Shown here piece after piece: positions 35,661 through 44,910 of a DNA stretch of 64,000 nucleotides. The notes under the pieces were generated by a model. That model saw nothing but the letters and a program-made list of their open reading frames with translations, was not told where the DNA came from and searched no databases. The translations under genes were made by a program, and so were the position numbers. Source of the DNA: Hydrogenophilales bacterium (GTDB lineage Bacteria; Pseudomonadota; Gammaproteobacteria; Burkholderiales; Thiobacillaceae); assembly GCA_016195805.1 (NCBI GenBank), contig JACPYT010000006.1, forward strand, positions 1 to 64,000, given 5' to 3'. Positions within the stretch are counted from its first letter, which is position 1. Each line of letters starts with the position of its first letter.

Positions 35661-36598
35661 GCCTGCCGCCCGTCACCGAAGTCGCGGCGGCAGTCCTCAC
35701 CCAGCCTGATGGGCGGGTGCTGCTGGCGCAACGGCCGGCCGGCAAGCCCTATGCGGGCTACTGGGAATTCCCCGGCGGCAAGGTGGAGCCGGGCGAATCG
35801 CTGGACGCGGCGCTGGCGCGCGAACTGCACGAGGAACTGGGCATCGTTGTCACCCGCGCCTGCCGCTGGATCACTCGCGTGTTCGAATATCCCCACGCCA
35901 CGGTGCGGCTGAATTTCTTCCGCGTGTTCGCCTGGCAGGGCGAACCGCATCCACACGAGGGGCAGGTGTTTTCCTGGCAGTTGCCCAACGCGGTCGGGGT
36001 GACGCCGCTGCTGCCGGCCAATTTCCCGATCGTGAAGGCGCTCTCGCTGCCCCCGGTGCTGGGGATATCGCACGCCGAGTCGCTCGGCGTGGACACGTTT
36101 CTGGCGCGCCTGGATGTGGCGCTCGCCAACGGCCTGCGGCTGATCCAGCTGCGCGACAAGTCGCTTCCGGACGACGTGCGCCTGCAGCTCGCGCACGCGA
36201 CCGTGCGCCGCGCCCATCTGCACGGCGCGCGCGTGCTGGTCAACGGCCCGCCGGAGCTGGCGCGCGCCGCCGGCGCCGACGGCGTGCACCTCGACTCGTC
36301 CGCCGCCGCCGCCCTGTCGGCGCGCCCCGATTGCGAGTGGATCGGCGTGTCGTGCCATAACGCCGCCGAGCTGGGACATGCCGCCGCACTCGACGCCGAC
36401 TTTGCGCTGCTGTCGCCGGTATTGCCGACACTTACCCATCCGGGCGCCGCCACGCTGGGCTGGGAAGCATTCTCCGCACTCGCCGCCGCCAGCCCGATTC
36501 CGGTGTATGGCCTGGGCGGTCTGGGACGCGCCGACGTGGCGCAGGCGCAGTCGCACGGTGCACACGGCGTGGCGCTGCTGCGAGGGGCGTGGACATGA
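35657..36598 (+). CDS. Nudix (MutT)-thiamine phosphate synthase-like fusion
   Basis: 313 residues. Residues 1-130 are a MutT-like Nudix domain with an intact Nudix box ([24 protein letters not shown]). Residues 140-313 are a ThiE/TenI-like TIM barrel ([41 protein letters not shown]). The first half should hydrolyse 8-oxo-dGTP; the second half may or may not make thiamine phosphate. The GTG start at 35657 is inside the DUF815 stop; the 3' end overlaps the next start. Confidence 0.88.
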   Translation: MSLPPVTEVAAAVLTQPDGRVLLAQRPAGKPYAGYWEFPGGKVEPGESLDAALARELHEELGIVVTRACRWITRVFEYPHATVRLNFFRVFAWQGEPHPHEGQVFSWQLPNAVGVTPLLPANFPIVKALSLPPVLGISHAESLGVDTFLARLDVALANGLRLIQLRDKSLPDDVRLQLAHATVRRAHLHGARVLVNGPPELARAAGADGVHLDSSAAAALSARPDCEWIGVSCHNAAELGHAAALDADFALLSPVLPTLTHPGAATLGWEAFSALAAASPIPVYGLGGLGRADVAQAQSHGAHGVALLRGAWT

Positions 36599-37008
36599 GG
36601 CGGGTGCTGCTACCGCTGCTGCTGGTCGCCGTGCTGGCGGCCATCGCGGTGGCCGGCTACTGGCTGAGTCGCCCGGCCGCCTCGCAGGCGATCGCGTGTG
36701 CCGACCCGCTGGCAGGCTGCAGCTTCAGCCACCATGGCGCAGCCGTGAAGGTAGGTTTTTCGGCTCAACCGAAACCGCTGGAGGCGTTCGAACTCAGCGT
36801 CAGCGCCCCGGGCGCGACCCGGGTAAGCGCTGAATTTCAGATGAACGGCATGGAAATGGGCTTCAACCGCTATGATCTGCATAGGACAGGAAACGGCACG
36901 TTTGCCTCGAACGTGACCCTGCCCGTGTGCGTCAGCGGGCGGCGCGACTGGACCTTGTATCTCGAGATCGACGGGACGCATTACGCGCTACCCTTCAGTA
37001 CCCGCTGA
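36595..37008 (+). CDS. Hypothetical membrane-anchored protein
   Basis: 137 residues from the ATG at 36595, whose ATGA overlaps the Nudix-ThiE stop; GAGGGG lies upstream. One N-terminal transmembrane or signal segment ([20 protein letters not shown]) precedes a small beta-rich periplasmic domain with a Cys pair (ACADPLAGC) and a Met-rich stretch NGMEMGF, loosely reminiscent of FixH/YtkA-type or metal-binding domains. Function not assigned. Confidence 0.68.
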   Translation: MRRVLLPLLLVAVLAAIAVAGYWLSRPAASQAIACADPLAGCSFSHHGAAVKVGFSAQPKPLEAFELSVSAPGATRVSAEFQMNGMEMGFNRYDLHRTGNGTFASNVTLPVCVSGRRDWTLYLEIDGTHYALPFSTR

Positions 37009-37080
37009 AACCTTCCGTACATATAAGCGTCACAAACCGGAGCATATAATTCAAAGTGGATTATTGGAGGGCACAACACG

Positions 37081-37782
37081 ATGCCAACTGAACACACCTA
37101 CAAGCAGTTCGACGCCGAGCTGGAAGCCGTGCGCGCCAACGTGCTGAAAATGGGTGGCCTGGTCGAGGAACAGATCACGAACGCCATCGAAGCGCTCATC
37201 CAGGGCGACATGGAACTGGCCAACCAGGTGGACGCCAACGACCACAACGTCAATGCGCTGGAAGTGGCCATCGACGAGGACTGTACGCACATCATCGCGC
37301 GCCGCCAGCCGACGGCCTCCGACCTGCGCATGGTGATGATGGTGGTCAAGACCATCACCGACCTCGAACGCATCGGTGACGAGGCCGCGAAGATCGCACG
37401 CATGGCCCGGCTGATCCACCAGGCCGAGCGCATCAGCCTGCCGCGCTTCTCCGAGGTCAAATACATGGGCGACCTGGTGCTCGACATGCTGAGGAAGGCG
37501 CTCGACGGCTTTGCTCGCCTGGACGCCACCAAGGCAGTGGAGATCGCGCGCCAGGACCAGTCGGTAGACGAAGAATTCCGCCTCAACCTGCGCCATCTGA
37601 TCACCTTCATGATGGAAGACCCGCGCACCATTTCGGTGTTCATCGACATCCTGTTCGTCACCAAGGCGATCGAACGCATGGGCGACCATGCCAAGAACAT
37701 GTCGGAGTACGTGGTCTACATGGTGAAAGGCAAGGACGTGCGCCACACCTCGCTGGAAGAGATCGAGAAGGAAGTCCTGTAG
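37081..37782 (+). CDS. phoU: Phosphate signalling protein PhoU
   Basis: 233 residues in two PhoU three-helix repeats; metal-site motifs are visible (EALIQGDMELANQV...DEDC near residues 40-70, and the matching DDQSVDEEFR region in the second half). Links the Pst transporter to PhoR and limits phosphate uptake. No pst or phoBR gene is adjacent. A strong terminator follows. Confidence 0.95.
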   Translation: MPTEHTYKQFDAELEAVRANVLKMGGLVEEQITNAIEALIQGDMELANQVDANDHNVNALEVAIDEDCTHIIARRQPTASDLRMVMMVVKTITDLERIGDEAAKIARMARLIHQAERISLPRFSEVKYMGDLVLDMLRKALDGFARLDATKAVEIARQDQSVDEEFRLNLRHLITFMMEDPRTISVFIDILFVTKAIERMGDHAKNMSEYVVYMVKGKDVRHTSLEEIEKEVL

Positions 37783-37804
37783 GTTCGTCCCGGGGCCCCA
37801 AAAG

Positions 37805-37830
37805 AAAACGGGCGCTGAGGCGCCCGTTTT
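37805..37830. terminator. Bidirectional terminator between phoU and yggX
   Basis: An 11-bp perfect stem AAAACGGGCGC/GCGCCCGTTTT with a TGAG loop. It has T-runs in both directions and sits between two convergent genes, so it serves both. Confidence 0.92.
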
Positions 37831-37846
37831 GTCGTGCGGTAACCCT

Positions 37847-38122
37847 TTACTTGCTGGGCGGCACGTAACCCTGGGCGGCATCGACATTGCCGCCGCCAAA
37901 GAAATAGCGCTCCATCTGTTCCATCAGATAGCCGCGCGCCTGCGGGTCGGCCAGATTGAGGCGGTTTTCGTTGATCAGCATGGTCTGGTGGCGCTGCCAG
38001 CCCGCCCAGGCCTCCTTCGACACGTTCTCGAAAATCTTCTTGCCGAGTTCGCCCGGCACCGGCTGGAAGGCCAGGCCTTCGGCCTCGCGTCCGAGCTTCA
38101 CACAGTTCACCATCCGCGTCAT
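37847..38122 (-). CDS. yggX: Fe(2+)-trafficking/oxidative damage protection protein YggX
   Basis: 91 residues, full family length, with Cys7 in the conserved [11 protein letters not shown] start and [15 protein letters not shown] in the middle. The family protects Fe-S proteins from oxidants. It lies 18 bp downstream of the TPR gene on the same strand. Confidence 0.95.
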   Translation of the reverse strand: MTRMVNCVKLGREAEGLAFQPVPGELGKKIFENVSKEAWAGWQRHQTMLINENRLNLADPQARGYLMEQMERYFFGGGNVDAAQGYVPPSK

Positions 38123-38140
38123 TTGCTACTCCTGAAAAAT

Positions 38141-38476
38141 TCAATCGTCGGATTTTAACCCAAGCTGCTTTTCAATTCGGCGGGCGAACACGCCCATTTC
38201 CTTGGCCGCCTGCTTGTCGCCGCGCGCCTCGGCCACGGCGATGCCCTGCCGGTAAGCGGCCAGCGCCTCGTTCCAGGCTTCGGCATCGGCCAGCGCCTTG
38301 CCCAGCAGTTTCCAGGCGGCCGAATACTTCGGGTCATGCTCGACCGCGCGTCGCAGATGTTCGGCAGCGCTCAAAGCATCGCCGTGTTTGAGGTATTCGT
38401 TACCGATCGAAAACCGCAGCAGCGCATTGTCGCGGCCGCCGGCCAGCATGGCGAGGAAGTTTTCTAGTCCGGACAT
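38141..38476 (-). CDS. Small tetratricopeptide-repeat protein
   Basis: 111 residues holding about two TPR units (ALLRFSIGNEYLKHGDALSAAEHLRRAVEHDPKY and AAWKLLGKALADAEAWNEAL...). Cytoplasmic, no signal. Its start codon lies inside the left arm of a long inverted repeat (38464-38490), an odd feature. Immediately upstream of yggX and probably co-transcribed. Confidence 0.82.
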   Translation of the reverse strand: MSGLENFLAMLAGGRDNALLRFSIGNEYLKHGDALSAAEHLRRAVEHDPKYSAAWKLLGKALADAEAWNEALAAYRQGIAVAEARGDKQAAKEMGVFARRIEKQLGLKSDD

Positions 38477-38646
38477 TTCATGAATTCACGTGATGTCCTG
38501 AAGGATACCGGGCGTGTGCCCATAATCACGCAGGATTTTGTTTTGTAGGGGAGCAGTGTAGTCATTCATACACCCGACCGAGCAAGGTTTCCAGACAAAA
38601 CAAAAGACCAGCGAAGGCGCGCGAATTCATGAAATGCCCGGACTTG
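38464..38646. repeat. Nested inverted repeat between the TPR gene and trkH
   Basis: A 27-bp arm at 38464-38490 matches in reverse complement the segment 38620-38646 with 24 of 27 identical; the 21-bp core (38467-38487 and 38623-38643) has one mismatch. Inside it, TTTTGTTTTGT at 38536-38546 faces ACAAAACAAAA at 38595-38605, and GTGTA faces TACAC at 38556-38560 and 38569-38573. The left arm covers the TPR start codon. It could be a miniature mobile element or an inverted duplication. Confidence 0.7.
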
Positions 38647-38649
38647 TGT

Positions 38650-40107
38650 TCAGGCACGCCAGAATGTCCGGGTGAACAGCACGAACACGGTCATCAGTTC
38701 CAGCCGACCCAGCAGCATGGCGAAGGTGCAGACCCAGGTCTGGAAATCGGTCAGCACGCTGTAGTTGGTCGCCGGACCCACCTGGTTCAGCCCGGGCCCC
38801 GCATTGTTGATGCAGGCGATGATGGCCGAGAAGGCGGATAGAAAGTCCAGCCCGCTTGCCACCAGAATCAGGGTCAATGCGATGATGCTGCTGATGTAGA
38901 GCATCACGAACACCTGCACGGCAAACGCCACCTGGTTGGACACCGGGAGGCCCCCCAGCTTGATCGGCAGAACCGCGGTCGGGTGGATCTGCCGCTGCAG
39001 TTCGCGCTGGCCCTGCTTGAACATCAGCAGGCTGCGGATCATTTTGATGCCGCCGCCGGTCGATCCGGAACTGACCGTCACGCAGCTGAGAAACAGCATC
39101 CACAAGGGCACGAAAATCGGCCACCGGTTGAAGTCGACGCTGGCAAAACCGCAATCCGTCGCCAGCGACACCAGGTTGAAGCTGACGTGGCGTAGCGCGG
39201 TCCAGTAGCTGGCGTAGATGCCCGCGTGCCAGATATAAAAAGCCGCCCCCACGCAGCTGACCGCCACCAGCCCCAGCATCGGGAGAACCTCCGGGTCGGC
39301 GCGATAGGCTTGCAGGCTACGGCTGCGAAATGCCAGAAAGTGCGTGGCGAAATTCATGGCCGCCAACAGCATGAAAACGATCAGGACGGCCTCGATCGCC
39401 GGAGAATTGAAATAGCCGACACTGGCATCGTGCGTGGAGAACCCGCCCAGCCCCATGGCGGAAAAGGCGTGGCAGACCGCATCGAACCAGCTCATCCCCG
39501 CGATTTTGAGCGACACGATGCAGGCCAGGGTGATAGCCGCATAAACCAGCCATAGTGATTTGGCGGTGTCGGCGATGCGGGGGGTCAGCTTCGAGTCCTT
39601 CATGGGACCGGGCGTTTCGGCCTTGAAAAGCTGCCGTCCACCGATACCGAGCATGGGAAGAATGGCCACCGCCAGCACGATGATCCCCATCCCGCCCAGC
39701 CAGTTGAGCAAATGCCGCCACAGATTGATGGAAGGCGGCAGTGCATCGAGGCCCGTTAGCACCGTCGCGCCGGTGGTGGACAGTCCGGACGCGGTTTCAA
39801 AATAAGCATCCGTAAAACTCAGATGCGGGAGGTAACTCAGCAGGGGTAGGGTGGCAAAGGCCGGCAGGACGGCCCATACCAGCACCACCAGCAAGAATCC
39901 GTCGCGGGTTTGCAATTCGCGTTTGTTGTGGCGGGTAAACAGCCAGGTCAGCAGGCCCGAGGCAAACGTGATCAGAAACGCTTCGTCATAGGCATAGAGC
40001 GCCGCATCCCGCCAGATGAAAGCCACCCCCAGGGGCAACAGCATGGTGAAAGCGAAGATCAGGACCACCAGCCCCAGCACATGCAGGATAGGAAGGATGC
40101 GGCGCAT
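38650..40107 (-). CDS. trkH: Trk/Ktr potassium uptake membrane subunit TrkH
   Basis: 485 residues, polytopic, with four P-loop-like segments (TASGLSTTGATVL, CHAFSAMGLGGFSTHD, ATDCGFASV, and SAIIACINNAGPGLN). It is the pore subunit and works with cytosolic TrkA, encoded directly upstream (3 bp apart). Ends close to the inverted repeat. Confidence 0.95.
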   Translation of the reverse strand: MRRILPILHVLGLVVLIFAFTMLLPLGVAFIWRDAALYAYDEAFLITFASGLLTWLFTRHNKRELQTRDGFLLVVLVWAVLPAFATLPLLSYLPHLSFTDAYFETASGLSTTGATVLTGLDALPPSINLWRHLLNWLGGMGIIVLAVAILPMLGIGGRQLFKAETPGPMKDSKLTPRIADTAKSLWLVYAAITLACIVSLKIAGMSWFDAVCHAFSAMGLGGFSTHDASVGYFNSPAIEAVLIVFMLLAAMNFATHFLAFRSRSLQAYRADPEVLPMLGLVAVSCVGAAFYIWHAGIYASYWTALRHVSFNLVSLATDCGFASVDFNRWPIFVPLWMLFLSCVTVSSGSTGGGIKMIRSLLMFKQGQRELQRQIHPTAVLPIKLGGLPVSNQVAFAVQVFVMLYISSIIALTLILVASGLDFLSAFSAIIACINNAGPGLNQVGPATNYSVLTDFQTWVCTFAMLLGRLELMTVFVLFTRTFWRA

Positions 40108-40110
40108 GGT

Positions 40111-41484
40111 TCAGAAGAAGCCGAAGCCGACCTGGAGCAGTTTTTCCACCTTGGGAATGATGCGCTTGTTGAGCGCGAACAGGATGAGGTGGTCTTCCGC
40201 CTCGATCAGCGTGTCATGGTGGGCGATGATGACCTCGTTGTTGCGGATGATCGCAGCGATCGTGGAGCCTTCGGGCAGATCGATCTCCTCGATGCGCCGG
40301 CCGACGACACGCGAGGTCTTGGCGTCGCCGTGCACCGCCACCTCCAGCACTTCGGCTGCGCCGCGCCGCAGGGAATGGACCGCCACCATGTCGCCACGAC
40401 GAATCTTCGACAGCAACGGTCCGACCGTGGCCTGCGCCGGCGAGATGGCAATGTCGATCTGGCCGCCCTGCACCAGGTCGACATAGGCCGAGCGGTTGAT
40501 CAGGGCGATCACACGGTGCGCGCCCATCCGCTTGGCCAGCAGCGCCGACATGATGTTGTCCTCGTCGTCGTTGGTGAGCGCACAGAACATGTCCATGGCG
40601 GCGATGTTTTCCTGCTCGAGCAGCTCCTCGTCGGTCGCGTCGCCCTGTAATACCAGCGTGTGGTGAAGCTGTTCGGCCAGCAGTTTGCTGACCGTTTTGT
40701 TGTGGTCGATGACCTTGACGTCGTAATCGCGTTCGATCCGCGCGGCCAGGCGCCGCCCAATATTGCCGCCGCCGGCAATCATGACTTTTTTGACCGGGCG
40801 TTCGATACGGCGCAGTTCGCGCATCACCGAGGGAATGTCCTCCTTGCGCGCCAGGAAGAACACCTCGTCACCTGGCTCGATCACGGTGATTCCCTTGGGC
40901 ACGATGCCGTGGTCGCGCCGGTAGATCGCCGGGATGCGGCAATCCAGGCTCGGCATGTGGCGCTTGATGTCCTGCAGCTCGTGTCCCACCAGAGGTCCCC
41001 CATGGTAGGCGCGCACCGCGATCAGACGCACCTTGCCGTCTGCGAAGTCGAGCACCTGCAGGGCTTCGGGGTGCTCGATCAGCCGCCGCAGGGTGTCGGT
41101 CACTTCCTGCTCGGGGCTGATGACGTCATCGACGCCGAAGTGCTCGGCCAGAAAACCGGCTTCCATTCCCAGGAAATCGTTCGAGCGGATGCGCGCGATG
41201 CGGGTGGGTACATTGAACAGGGTCGATGCGATACGGCAGGCCACCAGATTGGTTTCGTCGCTTTGCGTGACCGCGACCAACATGTCGGCATCTTCGGCGC
41301 CGGCCTGTTTCAGCACCGAAGGATGCGCCGCGTGGCCGCACACGGTGCGCAGGTCGAAGCGGTCCTGCAACAGCGCCAGGCGCGCGGCGTCGAGGTCGAC
41401 GACGGTGATGTCGTTGTTTTCGGCGACCAGGCTTTCAGCCAGATTGCCGCCGACCTGGCCTGCGCCGAGGATGATGATTTTCAC
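40111..41484 (-). CDS. trkA: Trk potassium transport regulator TrkA
   Basis: 457 residues: two RCK units, each with a Rossmann NAD-binding loop (IIILGAGQVGGNLAESL at the N-terminus and VMIAGGGNIGRRLA near 230) followed by a TrkA_C domain. Gates TrkH in response to nucleotides. 16 bp downstream of ntrX, so the NtrYX system and Trk may share a transcript. Confidence 0.96.
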   Translation of the reverse strand: MKIIILGAGQVGGNLAESLVAENNDITVVDLDAARLALLQDRFDLRTVCGHAAHPSVLKQAGAEDADMLVAVTQSDETNLVACRIASTLFNVPTRIARIRSNDFLGMEAGFLAEHFGVDDVISPEQEVTDTLRRLIEHPEALQVLDFADGKVRLIAVRAYHGGPLVGHELQDIKRHMPSLDCRIPAIYRRDHGIVPKGITVIEPGDEVFFLARKEDIPSVMRELRRIERPVKKVMIAGGGNIGRRLAARIERDYDVKVIDHNKTVSKLLAEQLHHTLVLQGDATDEELLEQENIAAMDMFCALTNDDEDNIMSALLAKRMGAHRVIALINRSAYVDLVQGGQIDIAISPAQATVGPLLSKIRRGDMVAVHSLRRGAAEVLEVAVHGDAKTSRVVGRRIEEIDLPEGSTIAAIIRNNEVIIAHHDTLIEAEDHLILFALNKRIIPKVEKLLQVGFGFF

Positions 41485-41500
41485 GCGGCGCTCCTTGAAC

Positions 41501-42775
41501 CTACAGATCTTCGTCGAGGCGGCGGCCGTGCCGGATGTTCAGCTGTTTCAGCTTGCGGTAAAGGTGCGTGCGCTCCAACCCGGACTTGTCGGCGACCCGC
41601 GTCATGCTGCCGCCTTCCTTGTGGATCAGGTGTTCGAAATACATGCGCTCGAAGGCGTCGCGTGCCTCGCGTAGCGGAATGTCGAGCGGAATGCCATGTG
41701 CCACGGCGGGCGCCGACTGTTTCATCGGGGCCAGTACGCGATTGACATCGATCGCGTCGATTTCACTCGCCAGTGCAGTGACCGCCAGTGTACGCACCAC
41801 GTTGTTGAGTTGCGGCAGGTTGCCCGGCCAGTCGAAATTGCGCAACTGGTTCAAGGCCGGCGTCGTCAGCCGCCGCACCGGGCAGACGCCCGCCTCGATC
41901 AGTTGTGCCAGCATGAAATTGGCGACCTCGGGAATATCCTCGCGATGCTCACGCAAGGGTGGCACCTGGATGGCAAGACTGGACAGGCGATAGTACAGGC
42001 GGCTGTCGAATTCGCCGGCCGCGACCATGGTGTCGAGGCTACGGCTGGAGGCACACACCAGGCGCGCGCCACTGCCTTCGATGCGATCGAGCAGCAGCCC
42101 CAGGCCCTTTTGCTCCAGGCGCGCCAAGTCGCACACTTCAGGCAGGTAGAGCGTGCCGCTGCCTAGCGTTTCGACAAAGCTCAGCGGATCGGATACCAGC
42201 CGCGCGCGATCCTTGATCTCGACCCAGGGCGTGGAAGGCTGGTGCAGGAAATGGGCACAGATTTCAAAGCCGCTGCCGGGCTCACCCAGCAGCAGCACCG
42301 GCGCGGTGTTGCCGGCGATCTGGGAGAGGCGCTTTTTGAGCTCGAGAATCAGCGGGCTTTTGCCAAGCGCCGACAAATCCATGCCGGCAGCGCGCCGGGG
42401 CAGGGCCACGCCGCGCTTGATCGCCTTGTTGACGGTATCGATCAGCTTGGCCAGTGCCACCGGTTTTTCCAGGAAGTCGGTCGCGCCGAGCCGGGTGGCC
42501 TCGACCGCGGTATCGATGGTGCCGTGGCCGGACATCATCACCACCGGCATGGTGAGCTGACCGCCGCCCGCCCATTCCTTGAGCAGGGTCACGCCGTCGG
42601 TGTCGGGCATCCAGATGTCGAGCAGGACCAGATCCGGGCGCCGATGCGCACGGAACGCGCGCGCAGCCTCGGCATTTTCCGCCAGGTGCACGTCATAGCC
42701 TTCGTCGGTGAGGATCTCCGACAGCAATTCACGAATGCCCACTTCGTCGTCCACGACGAGAATATGCCCGCTCAC
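41501..42775 (-). CDS. ntrX: NtrX-family response regulator with degenerate AAA+ domain
   Basis: 424 residues: receiver domain with phospho-acceptor Asp53 (DLVLLDIWMPD), a sigma-54 activator-type central domain, and a Fis-type helix-turn-helix at the C-terminus (SMTRVADKSGLERTHLYRKL). The central domain has lost its key residues: Walker A reads GEPGSGFE (164-171; Phe where Lys should be), the GAFTGA loop is missing, and the Walker B acidic residues are replaced (GSGTLYLPEV). It therefore cannot be a classical sigma-54 activator. GTG start at 42775 overlaps the ntrY stop. Confidence 0.88.
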   Translation of the reverse strand: MSGHILVVDDEVGIRELLSEILTDEGYDVHLAENAEAARAFRAHRRPDLVLLDIWMPDTDGVTLLKEWAGGGQLTMPVVMMSGHGTIDTAVEATRLGATDFLEKPVALAKLIDTVNKAIKRGVALPRRAAGMDLSALGKSPLILELKKRLSQIAGNTAPVLLLGEPGSGFEICAHFLHQPSTPWVEIKDRARLVSDPLSFVETLGSGTLYLPEVCDLARLEQKGLGLLLDRIEGSGARLVCASSRSLDTMVAAGEFDSRLYYRLSSLAIQVPPLREHREDIPEVANFMLAQLIEAGVCPVRRLTTPALNQLRNFDWPGNLPQLNNVVRTLAVTALASEIDAIDVNRVLAPMKQSAPAVAHGIPLDIPLREARDAFERMYFEHLIHKEGGSMTRVADKSGLERTHLYRKLKQLNIRHGRRLDEDL

Positions 42776-44910
42776 GTGTTCTCTCCGCCTGCCACAAATA
42801 CAGGCAGCGAAATGCGGATTGCCGCGCCGCCTGTTTTGAGGTTTTCTATTTGAATTTTACCGTGATGCTCTTCGATGATCTTTTTGACAATAGCCAAGCC
42901 CAGGCCCGTCCCCTTGGCCTTGGTCGTTGCATAGGGCTCGAACAGCCGCGTCATCAGATGTTCCGGAAACCCGGCTCCATTGTCTGTTACGGATAAACAC
43001 ACTGTATTTTGATTGCTGCGCAGGCGCGTACCGACCTCCACACACGGCGCGGCGTGACCGGCCAGCGCATCCTGCGCATTTTGCAACAGATTATGTATCA
43101 CCTGTCGCAATAATGTGGCGTCTCCCGCAATGCGCGGCAAATCGGCGTCGAGATTCAGCACGAGTCCGAGCGTCTTGGCATCGTACAAGGTCAGCACGTC
43201 GCGCACCAACGCATTGAGATCGAGTGCATCGAGCTTGGCGCGCGGCATCCGCGCATAACCGGCAAATGCATCCACCATGCTTTTCATGGCGGCGACCTGG
43301 TTGACGATGGTCCCTGTGGCGCGCGTCAGGAACTCGGCGTCGACCGCTTCCAGGCGCCCGTCCAGCTTGCGCGCGATGCGCTCGGCCGACAGCTGGATGG
43401 GGGTGAGCGGATTCTTGATCTCGTGCGCCAGCCGGCGCGCCACTTCGCTCCACGCGGCGTTGCGCTCGGCGTCGATCAGCTTGGTCACGTCGTCGAACAC
43501 CAGCACGTAGCCGCGCTCGACGCCCGCCGGCAGGCGGGTGCCGCGCAGCAGCAGCGACTGGCTGCCGCCATGGCCGGCGTAATCGACCTGCTCCTGCCAC
43601 TCGCCTTCATGCTCGCCAAAGCGGGCCGCCACCGTTGCACCGAACGCATGCAGCGCCTCGCCCGGCTGGCCCAGTTCCGCAAGCCATTGTGCGTCCAGTG
43701 TCGAAGCGGTCACCCCCAGAATCTGCGCCGCCGCGCTGTTGACCGTGCGTACCCGCAAGCGCTCGTCCAGCACGACCACACCGGACGACAGGTTCGCCAG
43801 CACGCGTTCGAGGAAGGCCTTGGCCTGCTCGGTCTGTTGATGGTTCTGCGCGACCTGCTCGCGGGCGTCGGACAACTGGCGGGTCATGCGGTTGAACGAC
43901 TGAATCAGCACGCCCAGTTCGTCGCGGCTGGACACCGACGGCATCTGCGAGAAATCGCCCTTGGCCACGGCGCGGGTGCCGCGTGCCAGCGTGCGCAACG
44001 GCGCACCGAGCCGCTCCGACAGCAGGTAGGCGATCACGAAGGTCATCAGCAAGGCCAGCATCAAGGTGAGGGTGAGCGCCAAACCATAGATGCGCTTGAT
44101 GCCCAGTCGCGAGACCGAAATCTGCTGGTACTCCTGGTACGCCAGCTGGACCGCCTGCGCATCGTGCGCCAGCCGGGCCGGCACCGGCTGCACCAGCTGC
44201 AGCACACGCGTCTCGCCGGTCAGGGAACTGGTATACACCGGCACGATGACGTGCATCACCAGCCCACGCTCGGGTACCTCCTCGATGCGGCTGTAAGGTT
44301 GCTGCTGCCGGACCTGCCACAGCACGTTGCGGTCGGGCAGCACCGGCAGCAGGGTGCCGCGCTCGCCGCTGATGTGGGCCACCACGCCGCCGCGCTCGTC
44401 GAACAGGGTCAGTTCCTGTACCGAACTTTGCTCGCGCAGGGTGGACAGGCTGGTGATGACCGAGCCCGGACCCTCGTCCGACAGGGCCAGCGCCATGCGC
44501 TGCGCTTTCTTGTCCAGATCGCGCAGCAGGTCGTCCAGCGCAGCCTGGCCGAGGTTGACACCGGAAGCCAGCGCATTGTCCACCCGCACGTCGAACCAGG
44601 TTTCGATGGAACGGTTGAGAAAGAATACTGATGCGCCATACACCACCAGACCTGGCAGCATGGCGACGACCCCGAACATCAGCAGCAACTTCAGCGTCAG
44701 CTTGGCGCCGAACACGCCGCGGCGGATGCGTTTCTGCAGCCACCACATGCGCCAGCCCAACAGCACCAGCAGCGCCATGCCCAGCACGCCGCCGCCGATG
44801 AACAGCGTGGGCAGGGTGTCGGAAAAGGTGCTGCTGCCGCCACTGGCATAAAACAGCAGCGACAAGAGCACGATGCCCAGGATCAGGGCGGCGGCAATCA
44901 GACTGCGCAT
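42772..44910 (-). CDS. ntrY: NtrY-family membrane sensor histidine kinase
   Basis: 712 residues. Two N-terminal transmembrane segments, then a third near residue 90, a periplasmic domain of about 190 residues, a further transmembrane segment, HAMP (SERLGAPLRTLARGTRAVAKGD), PAS (VLANLSSGVVVLDERLRV), a HisKA domain with phospho-His at 496 (RRLAHEIKNPLTP) and an HATPase with N, G1 and G2 boxes (LLQNAQDAL, VTDNGAGFP, GTGLGLAI). Phosphorylates NtrX; in other Neisseriales and Rhizobiales the pair responds to redox or nitrogen. Start at 44910 removes a non-coding Arg-rich leader. Confidence 0.93.
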   Translation of the reverse strand: MRSLIAAALILGIVLLSLLFYASGGSSTFSDTLPTLFIGGGVLGMALLVLLGWRMWWLQKRIRRGVFGAKLTLKLLLMFGVVAMLPGLVVYGASVFFLNRSIETWFDVRVDNALASGVNLGQAALDDLLRDLDKKAQRMALALSDEGPGSVITSLSTLREQSSVQELTLFDERGGVVAHISGERGTLLPVLPDRNVLWQVRQQQPYSRIEEVPERGLVMHVIVPVYTSSLTGETRVLQLVQPVPARLAHDAQAVQLAYQEYQQISVSRLGIKRIYGLALTLTLMLALLMTFVIAYLLSERLGAPLRTLARGTRAVAKGDFSQMPSVSSRDELGVLIQSFNRMTRQLSDAREQVAQNHQQTEQAKAFLERVLANLSSGVVVLDERLRVRTVNSAAAQILGVTASTLDAQWLAELGQPGEALHAFGATVAARFGEHEGEWQEQVDYAGHGGSQSLLLRGTRLPAGVERGYVLVFDDVTKLIDAERNAAWSEVARRLAHEIKNPLTPIQLSAERIARKLDGRLEAVDAEFLTRATGTIVNQVAAMKSMVDAFAGYARMPRAKLDALDLNALVRDVLTLYDAKTLGLVLNLDADLPRIAGDATLLRQVIHNLLQNAQDALAGHAAPCVEVGTRLRSNQNTVCLSVTDNGAGFPEHLMTRLFEPYATTKAKGTGLGLAIVKKIIEEHHGKIQIENLKTGGAAIRISLPVFVAGGENT

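Noticed and set aside
37045-37050. TATAAT hexamer 31 bp before phoU as a promoter
   Set aside because: No acceptable -35 hexamer at 16-18 bp and no Pho-box-like repeat could be found, so I did not list it.
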